Shown here in pieces: positions 1 through 4,990 of a stretch of DNA of 5,325 nt (its first letter is position 1; each line of letters begins with the position of its first letter). The notes under the pieces are model-generated. The model searched no databases, was not told the origin of the DNA, and was given only the letters and a program-made list of their open reading frames with translations. The position numbers were made by a program, and so were the translations under genes. The DNA comes from an uncultured Cocleimonas sp. (lineage in GTDB: Bacteria > Pseudomonadota > Gammaproteobacteria > Thiotrichales > Thiotrichaceae): positions 1-5,325 of the forward strand of contig CALISP010000311.1 in NCBI GenBank assembly GCA_938041705.1, given 5' to 3'.

Positions 1-432
1 ACCTGCTTTAACAGGGTATGTACGGAATAATAAATAATGTGCCGTTAAACCTTTTAACATCATCGTCGCAGCTGTTTTATCATCAATAGAATCTGGAAGT
101 TTTATAAGTTTTTGCGCATCGATAAGGCGTTCTTCTGCATATGCTCCAGCAACCATAGCATAGGCCACTCTATCCCCTATTTTAAGATCAAGATTCATCT
201 CAGCCACACCCTCGCCAAGCTCTTCAATCACGCCTGTTCCTTCCATCCCTAATATCGAAGGATATTCTGCAATAGGGTAAACACCATCTCGCATGTAAAT
301 ATCAATGTAGTTTAAACCACAAGCGGTTTGCCGTAATTTAACTTGTCCTAAATCGGGTTTTCCGACCTCGATACTATCCCATTGTAAAACTTCAGGGCCG
401 CCTGCTTGATGGATACGAATTGCGTGTGACAT
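1..432 (-). CDS. qor: NADPH:quinone oxidoreductase, QorA-like (5' part, 144 codons, runs off the left edge)
   Basis: This is a zinc-free medium-chain dehydrogenase/reductase that would move electrons from NADPH to quinones or other electrophilic carbonyls in the cytoplasm. The visible 144 residues are the N-terminal GroES-like catalytic domain. They include HQAGGPEVLQW near the start, CGLNYIDIYMRDGVYP, LGMEGTGVIEELGEGV, GDRVAYA and LKGLTAHYLFRTYPVKAG, which are in the order and spacing I know from E. coli QorA. The Rossmann cofactor domain is missing because it lies beyond position 1. The zinc-ligand pattern of alcohol dehydrogenases is absent. The ATG at 432 has GGAG at 439-442, six bases upstream. 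The pattern fits QorA better than the acrylyl-CoA reductase AcuI/YhdH, so I do not link it to DMSP breakdown. Family assignment is firm; the physiological substrate is unknown. Confidence 0.9.
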   Translation of the reverse strand, partial: MSHAIRIHQAGGPEVLQWDSIEVGKPDLGQVKLRQTACGLNYIDIYMRDGVYPIAEYPSILGMEGTGVIEELGEGVAEMNLDLKIGDRVAYAMVAGAYAEERLIDAQKLIKLPDSIDDKTAATMMLKGLTAHYLLFRTYPVKAG

Positions 433-462
433 GTTTATCTCCAATAATTGATTACAATAGTG

Positions 463-491
463 TAGTTAATATTGAATTTAAAAACTGTCAA
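463..491 (-). promoter_or_regulatory. Possible promoter of the qor-like gene
   Basis: On the minus strand a perfect TTGACA (491-486) is followed, after 17 bases, by TAACTA (468-463). The -35 box is consensus; the -10 box is weak, and TATTAA a few bases earlier is an alternative at poor spacing. It would leave a leader of roughly 25 bases before the ATG at 432. Judged on motif and position only. Confidence 0.4.
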
Positions 492-640
492 AAAAAGATG
501 CGACGTGATTAAAGTGTATTTCAGATGTTAAAAAAGAAACCTCCTCACTTTATGATATTTTCTTATTAACGTTATAGTTCAAATTATCGCTTTTATTAAT
601 CGAAAATTCTTTTCTTATATTAAATTCAATTCAAAGTTAT

Positions 641-660
641 TTAAAATTATTTAAAATTAT
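641..660. repeat. Two tandem copies of a 10-base AT-rich unit
   Basis: TTAAAATTAT occurs twice back to back, touching the stop codon of the lipoprotein gene at 660. It lies in the 227-base gap between the lipoprotein and qor-like genes, which otherwise holds only the proposed qor promoter and a C-rich motif near 537-553. I see no convincing terminator hairpin in the gap. Confidence 0.5.
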
Positions 661-1529
661 TAAGGATTGGTTACTTTAGCAGGCTCTACCGCACTACCTT
701 GCCAGCCTTTACCCTTTAAATGCTCAATTTTCAGCCCACGATTAATATCAAACCCAGTCACTGTCCATGAATGTGCATGCACATTGATTGGTGCTAATAC
801 ACGCTCATCAACTCGCTTAGGAATCACATAACCTTCATGCTTAAAGTACTCTAAGTAAATCACATTTACATGTGAATTCTGAGTCGCTTTAAATCCTTTT
901 AACGTCACTTCAAGGCTATACGTTAAATACGTTTTAGGGTCTATCCATAGCACCACTTCATCTTGTTCTGCAAAACCCAAACCCGGTCTGATTTTGCTAT
1001 AAAGTCGATGATAGTTTTTTTCTTTCAATTTTCCATCAGACAAACGTTTGAAATCTGTTTGATAACGATTAAGCGCTAGCGGTCCTAATGAAAAAAGTAA
1101 AAAAGCATCCGATGTCATTGCGGTTGCTTGTAACAACTCAGGATCTGTCGGTTCTTTATCATTATAGAAAACAGTCACAGACGTTGGCGTTCGCACAACT
1201 TTTTTAGTACCTGCTGGACCATTATAAAATGCTGAATAGATTCCCTGATTAGGTAGATATCGCTCTTCTGAACTCACTCGATAAAACTGATCCGCAACCT
1301 TCGGCATTATTTTCGCAGGTATAAACCCCCACTTACCCGTCACGCTTAAACTTACGTCATTTAAAGTCGTTAGAGATGCACCACCATGAGCAGCTAAAGT
1401 CTTCTGAAATAAAACTGCACCTGAATCAGTAGTTTTGCTAGCTACTTCTGCAGGTCTAAGTAATGGCTTAGCGCAAGCATTCAGAAAAAATAGACAGGAA
1501 ACAATAAATAGATTTCTAAGGATTAACAT
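660..1529 (-). CDS. Outer-membrane-type lipoprotein of unknown function, LolA-like fold suspected
   Basis: The product of 289 residues begins MLILRNLFIVSCLFFLNAC, a compact lipoprotein signal peptide with lipobox L-N-A-C; Cys19 would be lipidated and anchor the mature protein. The residue after Cys is Ala, not Asp, which in enterics favours transport to the outer membrane. The rest alternates short beta-strand-like stretches (SLSVTGKWGFIP, DEVVLWIDPKTYLTYSLEVTL, NVIYLEYFKHEGYVIPKRVDERV), recalling LolA/LolB-like half-barrels that bind lipid; that resemblance is inference. An in-frame GTG at 1595 would add 22 residues and push the hydrophobic core unusually far in. It lacks a ribosome site, and a TATAGT -10-like box at 1607-1602 sits just ahead of it, so I chose the ATG at 1529. 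The ribosome site there is also weak (GAG at 1542-1540). The gene lies 132 bases after the DUF3817 gene with a hairpin between them, so it is probably transcribed separately. Confidence 0.75.
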   Translation of the reverse strand: MLILRNLFIVSCLFFLNACAKPLLRPAEVASKTTDSGAVLFQKTLAAHGGASLTTLNDVSLSVTGKWGFIPAKIMPKVADQFYRVSSEERYLPNQGIYSAFYNGPAGTKKVVRTPTSVTVFYNDKEPTDPELLQATAMTSDAFLLFSLGPLALNRYQTDFKRLSDGKLKEKNYHRLYSKIRPGLGFAEQDEVVLWIDPKTYLTYSLEVTLKGFKATQNSHVNVIYLEYFKHEGYVIPKRVDERVLAPINVHAHSWTVTGFDINRGLKIEHLKGKGWQGSAVEPAKVTNP

Positions 1530-1620
1530 AGAGGCTTTACTCAAATATATTTCAAAGAATCTTGCCACGCTTTTACTTATGGGGAAATTAGCCACACCAT
1601 AACTATACTAATTGATTGAT

Positions 1621-1651
1621 AAACTAGGTTTAAATGTCACCTCCCTAGTTT
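1621..1651. terminator. Hairpin after the DUF3817 gene, possible terminator
   Basis: AAACTAGG (1621-1628) pairs perfectly with CCTAGTTT (1644-1651) across a 15-base loop. Read on the plus strand it ends in five Ts (1649-1653); read on the minus strand, the direction of the flanking genes, the T tract is poor. It lies 11 bases beyond the DUF3817 stop. It may end that transcript inefficiently, or act on antisense transcription. Confidence 0.45.
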
Positions 1652-1661
1652 TTAACAAACA

Positions 1662-1949
1662 TTAAGCTTTAGCTAATGCTTTAGCGGTAAATATAAAAGT
1701 ACCAAAAGGGACTACTGAGGCAATGAAACCGAGCAAAGTTTTCACCATACCCAACTCACTTTTAAGAAAATGCCATAACAACAAACCAAAGAAAGCTAAA
1801 AACAAAATGCCGTGAATTGGCCCTATAATTCTTACTGCATCAGACATGTCAGCATAATATTTCAATGGCATTGCAACGAATAACAACAGCAATAAAGAAG
1901 ACCCTTCAAACAAAGCAGTCCAGCGTAAAACAGTAAATTTATCTTTCAT
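1662..1949 (-). CDS. DUF3817 family integral membrane protein
   Basis: A 95-residue inner-membrane protein with three predicted helices at about residues 9-27, 41-62 and 70-89. It carries the hallmarks I associate with the DUF3817 family: RWTALFEGSSLLLLL followed by AMPLKYY (an acidic residue inside helix 1 and a conserved MPLKY), then GPIHGILF at 43-50 and PFGTF at 81-85. The length matches the family's usual 90-110 residues and the protein looks complete. The ATG at 1949 has a strong ribosome site, GGGAG at 1961-1957, seven bases upstream. A TATACT -10-like box lies at 1995-1990 but I see no good -35 box. The role of the family is not established, and the neighbours (a lipoprotein and a DMSP lyase) share no obvious pathway with it. 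Confidence 0.85.
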   Translation of the reverse strand: MKDKFTVLRWTALFEGSSLLLLLFVAMPLKYYADMSDAVRIIGPIHGILFLAFFGLLLWHFLKSELGMVKTLLGFIASVVPFGTFIFTAKALAKA

Positions 1950-2043
1950 TTTTTCTCTCCCAAAAAATTGTTTTTTTATTATTTAAAGCAGTATATTTGA
2001 ATGAAAGTTAATGAAATATGAATAGAGATAGATGGCTAATATT

Positions 2044-2075
2044 TTAAAAGACACCCCCTGCTTTTAACTACTTTT
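2044..2075. repeat. C-rich dispersed repeat, copy 1, forming a small hairpin
   Basis: GACACCCCC at 2050-2058 begins a 26-base stretch (2050-2075) that matches the segment at 5154-5179 at 21 of 26 positions. In this copy TTAAAAG (2044-2050) and CTTTTAA (2061-2067) pair perfectly around a 10-base C-rich loop. It lies between the stop of the DMSP lyase gene and the promoter region of the DUF3817 gene. It could be a degraded mobile palindrome or part of a transcript end. Confidence 0.5.
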
Positions 2076-2095
2076 ATTGATTAAATATAATCAGT
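2076..2095. terminator. Hairpin just beyond the dddL stop
   Basis: TGATTA (2078-2083) pairs with TAATCA (2088-2093) around AATA, and the stem extends to 2076/2095 through one T-G pair. It begins five bases past the stop codon at 2101. The stem is AT-rich and no clean T tract follows on the minus strand, so it is a weak terminator at best; it may instead protect the 3' end of the transcript. Confidence 0.3.
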
Positions 2096-2100
2096 GTTAA

Positions 2101-2766
2101 TTAGATTGTTTTGTTTCTTTTACGATTAAACACCATCGTTTGCTTACTCAAATTGTCTTTATCGCCAATCCATGCATATAACAATAGCGCTGGTTCTAAC
2201 TTAGAAACGGTAATGCGATGTGAATGCGCAGGTGGGTTAAAAATCATTGAGCCGGGAGAATAAACACCCTGATGATTTTCCGAAACAGAACCCGAAAGGC
2301 TGATATAGCTTTCAGTAATTCCATCATGCGCATGTGACGGATAAACACACGTCGGGGCAAATAAAACCACACCCAATATAACCTCGTTTGAAATGACAGG
2401 TCCATGAGGTCCACAGATCTCAGCATAAGCGTATTTATCATCTAGACCACGCGGTACTTTTTCATAACCATATTGCCAATTCAATTTATCTTGAATCGAT
2501 TCAAACGATCTAATCACTGGTGCATGAAGCTGATTTTTACCTTCATCTAATGCGCGTTTAAGATGTTTAGTAACTGGTTTATCAGCAGTAACATCTGTCA
2601 TGATTTCAGGATTAGCTTTCATCGTACGATTGATAGCTTCACGAACCAAACGTTGATGCGAACGAATGAGATTACTTCCGCCAGAATCGAGATGACGATA
2701 AAGCTCGTAACATTCCATGAGTAAATAACGCCACTCAGGAGAATCATTTAAGTGTTGTGAATTCAT
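2101..2766 (-). CDS. dddL: Dimethylsulfoniopropionate (DMSP) lyase, cupin type, most like DddL
   Basis: This cytoplasmic metalloenzyme would cleave DMSP to acrylate and dimethyl sulfide. Of 221 residues, about 1-90 are a helical N-terminal part and 100-205 a C-terminal cupin. Cupin motif 1 is intact: H145-A-H147, four residues, E152, six residues, G159. Motif 2 is G172, five residues, P178, then H183. H145, H147, E152 and H183 are the expected metal ligands. Y142 and Y154 match the positions of the DddQ active-site tyrosines (Y120 and Y131, recalled from the literature), with Y154 the likely catalytic base. YAYAEICGPHGP, VVLFAPTCVYPSHAH and ALLLYAWIG are signature stretches of the DMSP lyase family. 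The length and the HAHDGITESY form favour DddL over DddQ (about 200 residues, usually HHH). The start ATG has only a weak ribosome site (AGG about ten bases upstream). No DMSP transporter or acrylate gene adjoins it. Confidence 0.85.
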   Translation of the reverse strand: MNSQHLNDSPEWRYLLMECYELYRHLDSGGSNLIRSHQRLVREAINRTMKANPEIMTDVTADKPVTKHLKRALDEGKNQLHAPVIRSFESIQDKLNWQYGYEKVPRGLDDKYAYAEICGPHGPVISNEVILGVVLFAPTCVYPSHAHDGITESYISLSGSVSENHQGVYSPGSMIFNPPAHSHRITVSKLEPALLLYAWIGDKDNLSKQTMVFNRKRNKTI

Positions 2767-2828
2767 AATTAAACAGCCTGGTAATTGAGACTCAAACGAC
2801 CTGTTAATGGTCTGTCACAGCAGTATTT

Positions 2829-2844
2829 TAAAGCACATGCTTTA
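2829..2844. promoter_or_regulatory. Perfect 16-base palindrome near the dddL transcription start, possible second operator
   Basis: TAAAGCA (2829-2835) and TGCTTTA (2838-2844) form a perfect inverted repeat with a two-base spacer. On the minus strand this begins about six bases after the predicted start of transcription (near 2850). A two-base loop is too tight for an RNA hairpin, so a DNA site for a dimeric protein is the better reading. Confidence 0.4.
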
Positions 2845-2856
2845 TTTAATAAGGCG

Positions 2857-2885
2857 ATATTAGACCGATCGTCTAGTTAAATCAA
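2857..2885 (-). promoter_or_regulatory. Promoter of dddL
   Basis: On the minus strand TTGATT (2885-2880) and TAATAT (2862-2857) are separated by exactly 17 bases; each box differs from the sigma-70 consensus at two positions. Transcription would begin near 2850, leaving a leader of about 80 bases before the ATG at 2766. The spacer is occupied by the inverted repeat described separately, the classical layout for repression by blocking RNA polymerase. Confidence 0.6.
2861..2875. promoter_or_regulatory. TetR-type operator inside the dddL promoter
   Basis: TAGAC (2861-2865) and GTCTA (2871-2875) are perfect inverted half-sites around a five-base centre, giving TAGACCGATCGTCTA. TAGAC...GTCTA half-sites are typical of TetR-family repressors. 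Known precedent: in Rhodobacter sphaeroides the dddL operon is controlled by the TetR-family protein AcuR in response to acrylate. Whether an AcuR relative binds here is inference, and no regulator gene lies in the window. Confidence 0.55.
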
Positions 2886-2902
2886 TAAACAGATTTATTT
2901 TT

Positions 2903-2955
2903 TAATAAAGCGAATGATTATCTATATTTATCATTACCTTATCATTGCTTTATTA
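2903..2955. repeat. Long imperfect inverted repeat upstream of the dddL promoter, with an 8-base direct repeat
   Basis: TAATAAAGC (2903-2911) pairs with GCTTTATTA (2947-2955), then after one unpaired G at 2912 AATGAT (2913-2918) pairs with ATCATT (2941-2946): 15 pairs in all. Inside the loop TTATCATT occurs at 2928-2935 and again at 2939-2946, a period of 11 bases (one helical turn). No T tract follows on either strand, so it does not look like a terminator. It sits 18 bases upstream of the -35 box, where an activator could bind. Confidence 0.45.
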
Positions 2956-3041
2956 GAAATAGTTAAGTAAACACCCCGCCACTTATTACAGAATAGTTTA
3001 TGCATTGAATTTGAATTGGAATTGAGTTTTAATTTAAAGGA

Positions 3042-4025
3042 TTACTTAGTAGCACCCTGACTAATCAAATAATCTCTTATTTTTAGTTTCTTCTTACGTT
3101 TCGTATAATCTAAAGGCGTTTTACCTGATTTAGTTCTGGCTTTAATATTCGCACCCAGCCTTACCAACAATTTCACAGCTTTTAGATTAGTACTGTCTAC
3201 CGCATGGTGTAACGCGGTGTTGCCATATTTATCAGGTGTATTGATGTCCTCACCTAGACTGATGAGATGTTTGAGTATTTTTTCATTACCATTTTCACCC
3301 GCATAATGAATAAACTTCTTCTCCATATCTCCGTAACTTAAATTCTTATCAGCACCTTGACTCAATAAATAGAAAAATATATCTGTGTTTCCAAATATTA
3401 CAGCCGTATGCAAAGGGCTATAACCCTTTTTAGTTTTATACTTAACATCCGCACCCTGTCCTATTAAATATTCAGCCACGTCTTGCCTATTTTCTTTTAC
3501 CGCACTAAATAGTGGCGTACTACCGATAGAATTTATCTGATTTACATCCGCTCCATCACTCACCATTTGTTTAATAGTTTTAAGCGTTCTGCGTTGAGTC
3601 GCAAATGACAAATTAACCTTATGCGGCTTTAATTTAAAATCAGCCATAGAAGCCAGCAAGGTATTATCACTAGCAAAGATCTTACATTTTGGTGAAAACT
3701 TCTTAATGTATTTACTCTTATTACGAGCTTTATTACACATCCTCAATGCAGATTTCTTAGGGCCTTTCTTATCATAACTAGCATCACACAGGCCATAATA
3801 TCCACGTGGATCAACCGTATAAGCAAAAGCCTTTCGCAGCGGTATTTTCAAATATGCACGAAACTTATTACGACATTCAGCACTACCCAGTATATCCATC
3901 GCTTTATCATGTAAAGCGATCGCCTCACTCTCAGACAACTTCTCCTTTGCGCTTGCAGTGACAAAGCCCAAGCTAAGGCAAACGCACAACGTTAATGATG
4001 TTGATAATGTTAAGAATGTTTTCAT
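3042..4025 (-). CDS. Secreted ankyrin-repeat protein
   Basis: The 327-residue protein opens with a Sec signal peptide (MKTFLTLSTSLTLCVCLSLGFVTASA, written to show its hydrophobic core), cleaved probably after Ala26, so it should act in the periplasm or outside. Residues 27-147 form a basic domain with four cysteines (51, 80, 97, 114) that could make two disulfides. Its KAFAYTVDPRGYYG...ALRMCNKA...CKIFASDN pattern loosely recalls small secreted domains of the KAFA..G.WG..AL..C..C type. Residues about 148-327 are five to six ankyrin repeats, with the clearest at 168-200 (STPLFSAV, VAEYLIGQGADV), 201-233 (SPLHTAV), 268-300 (NTALHHAV, VKLLVRLGANI) and a capping repeat to the end. Ankyrin repeats bind other proteins; the partner is not evident. 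The ribosome site is weak (GAAG). The gene stands alone, with gaps of 275 bases to dddL and over 600 bases on the other side. Confidence 0.85.
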   Translation of the reverse strand: MKTFLTLSTSLTLCVCLSLGFVTASAKEKLSESEAIALHDKAMDILGSAECRNKFRAYLKIPLRKAFAYTVDPRGYYGLCDASYDKKGPKKSALRMCNKARNKSKYIKKFSPKCKIFASDNTLLASMADFKLKPHKVNLSFATQRRTLKTIKQMVSDGADVNQINSIGSTPLFSAVKENRQDVAEYLIGQGADVKYKTKKGYSPLHTAVIFGNTDIFFYLLSQGADKNLSYGDMEKKFIHYAGENGNEKILKHLISLGEDINTPDKYGNTALHHAVDSTNLKAVKLLVRLGANIKARTKSGKTPLDYTKRKKKLKIRDYLISQGATK

Positions 4026-4043
4026 AAAAGACTTCTAGTTCCA

Positions 4044-4071
4044 GAGCCGTTATTTCAAGGCCGTTATTTCA
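4044..4071. repeat. Two tandem copies of a 14-base unit
   Basis: GCCGTTATTTCA recurs at 4046-4057 and 4060-4071, a period of 14 bases. It lies in the untranslated leader or promoter region of the ankyrin-repeat gene, some 20 to 45 bases upstream of its ATG. It may be a slippage duplication or a pair of binding sites. Confidence 0.55.
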
Positions 4072-4208
4072 GAGTTTACATTTTCAGATTTGTATATTGA
4101 AAAACCTAAGGAGTCGCGAAATAATCCCCTTAACTTAAAATCAGAATAGAACATGAGTCTGTATCTTAAAAGAGAAGTGAGGTAGTTTTTACAAACTTTT
4201 TACATATT

Positions 4209-4238
4209 AAAAGGCTCCCTCATTTTTTAAGCCTTTTT
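4209..4238. terminator. Rho-independent terminator-like hairpin, usable on both strands
   Basis: AAAAGGCT (4209-4216) pairs perfectly with AGCCTTTT (4230-4237) across a 13-base loop. The plus strand ends the stem in five Ts, the minus strand in four. No intact gene ends here on either strand. On the minus strand a short frame ending KKA-stop reaches into the stem, an arrangement common at real gene ends. Confidence 0.6.
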
Positions 4239-4319
4239 CACAGTTAAGTATTCATCGCAATGTTCTACTATCACTGCTCCGTCATACCAAGCAACTTGAT
4301 TAAGCCAAAATATATTCGC
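4227..4319 (-). pseudogene. Possible eroded 3' end of a minus-strand gene
   Basis: The minus strand reads 30 sense codons (ANIFWLNQVAWYDGAV, then IVEHCDEYLTVKKA) before a TAA at 4229-4227 that falls inside the terminator hairpin. There is no start codon, and a stop lies directly upstream at 4322-4320. The protein-like composition and the terminator at its end are the only support; chance open frames of this length are common in AT-rich DNA. No family recognised. Confidence 0.2.
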
Positions 4320-4357
4320 TTAAGAACGAATCTTTGATTCTCTGTCTAAAGTTAGTT

Positions 4358-4389
4358 CCTGCTAAAATAATTAAAGTTGATTTAGCAGG
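4358..4389. repeat. Perfect 9-base inverted repeat
   Basis: CCTGCTAAA (4358-4366) and TTTAGCAGG (4381-4389) pair perfectly around a 14-base loop. No T tract follows on either strand, so termination is unlikely. A protein-binding site or a remnant of a mobile palindrome are both possible. Confidence 0.5.
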
Positions 4390-4592
4390 TCAAACACTCT
4401 AATTTAGTTTGCCTATAAAATTAATTATTAATAAATTCTTGCATGCAATACATCTTTCGCGTAATCTAGGTGTTGAAGGTTTTGTAAAGCAGTCATTTAT
4501 TGACTTATATTTAATCTACTTCTAGTAGTTTATTTGTCACCCTCTAAAATAGGGTTCTCTACAAACATGTTGTTCCTTATTTTACGATTTTC

Positions 4593-4625
4593 CTCTCGTA
4601 AATTATTACTTTTAATTATCGAGAG
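4593..4625 (+). promoter_or_regulatory. Leader hairpin before the small secreted protein gene
   Basis: CTCTCG (4593-4598) pairs with CGAGAG (4620-4625); a 2x2 internal loop follows, then AATTA (4601-4605) pairs with TAATT (4613-4617) around a seven-base loop. It ends 16 bases before the AGGG ribosome site at 4642-4645, so in the transcript it could affect stability or translation. It does not cover the ribosome site itself. Confidence 0.35.
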
Positions 4626-4650
4626 ATTCTAAGTAATTGCTAGGGTGCAA

Positions 4651-4974
4651 ATGTGTATGAGTGTGCAAGAATATAAATTTTTAACAAAACTTCTCTTTTG
4701 GAGTTGTTTCCTTTTTTTCATCCCATCAAATTCATATGCTGACGCTTCAAACTCGACAAGAATAGGAGTTTCTGTAGTGATTCAAAATGACAATTCTTGT
4801 TTATTTCAGTTTTCTACGCAAAACGAATTAGCTAGTCGAGATTATTCACGTCTTGATTCTATGACTTGCGATAATAGTCGACAGAATCCTAAAGAAGTGA
4901 TTGCTAATGTCGAAAGTAAAAGAGTTTTAGACTCGGGATCGAGTTACACGCGGATTGTTTCAGTTGTTCAATAG
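4651..4974 (+). CDS. Small secreted protein of unknown function
   Basis: The only plus-strand gene in the window codes for 107 residues. An N-terminal Sec signal peptide is clear: basic residues, then the hydrophobic run LLFWSCFLFFIP, then SNSYA with cleavage probably before DASNS (after residue 30). The mature protein would be about 77 residues, with two cysteines (50 and 73) that could form one disulfide, and is rich in Ser, Asn, Val and Thr (STRIGVSVVIQNDNSC). That opening faintly recalls spore-coat-U/Csu-type pilin domains, but I do not assign a family. Starts are possible at GTG 4645, ATG 4651 and ATG 4657; ATG 4651 is chosen because AGGG at 4642-4645 lies five bases upstream. It is oriented away from its neighbour and followed at once by a strongly structured non-coding segment. 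Confidence 0.6.
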   Translation: MCMSVQEYKFLTKLLFWSCFLFFIPSNSYADASNSTRIGVSVVIQNDNSCLFQFSTQNELASRDYSRLDSMTCDNSRQNPKEVIANVESKRVLDSGSSYTRIVSVVQ

Positions 4975-4990
4975 TTTTTATGAATTTTCT

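Larger units (their letters stand above)
4026..4650. other. Gene-poor stretch of about 620 bases
   Basis: No open frame of convincing length is present on either strand. It holds a short tandem repeat (4044-4071), a terminator-like hairpin (4209-4238), a possible eroded gene tail (4227-4319), a 9-pair inverted repeat (4358-4389), the perfect palindrome TTGCATGCAA (4439-4448), a TTGACT -35-like box (4500-4505) with only a poor -10 partner, and a leader hairpin (4593-4625) ahead of the next gene. Promoters of the divergent genes on either side (minus-strand ankyrin gene, plus-strand secreted protein) must lie here, but I cannot place them with confidence. Confidence 0.6.

Noticed and set aside
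1..432. The oxidoreductase as AcuI (acrylyl-CoA reductase) linked to the DMSP lyase
   Set aside because: The N-terminal motifs match QorA-type quinone reductases rather than YhdH/AcuI, and two unrelated genes lie between it and dddL.
535..550. GAGGAGG on the minus strand as a ribosome site
   Set aside because: No start codon follows within a usable distance; only a T tract and stop-rich sequence do.
1530..1595. GTG start at 1595 for the lipoprotein, adding 22 residues
   Set aside because: It has no ribosome site, a -10-like box lies immediately upstream, and it would bury the lipoprotein signal peptide; the ATG at 1529 gives a normal-length signal with Cys19.
2244..2441. A 65-codon open frame on the minus strand inside dddL
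   Set aside because: It is an overlapping frame within a gene whose own frame encodes an intact cupin active site; no ribosome site or recognisable domain supports it.
3007..3024. Three tandem hexamers of GAATT(T/G)
   Set aside because: This is a very short AT-rich repeat just past the ankyrin gene stop, of a kind expected by chance or slippage in such DNA.
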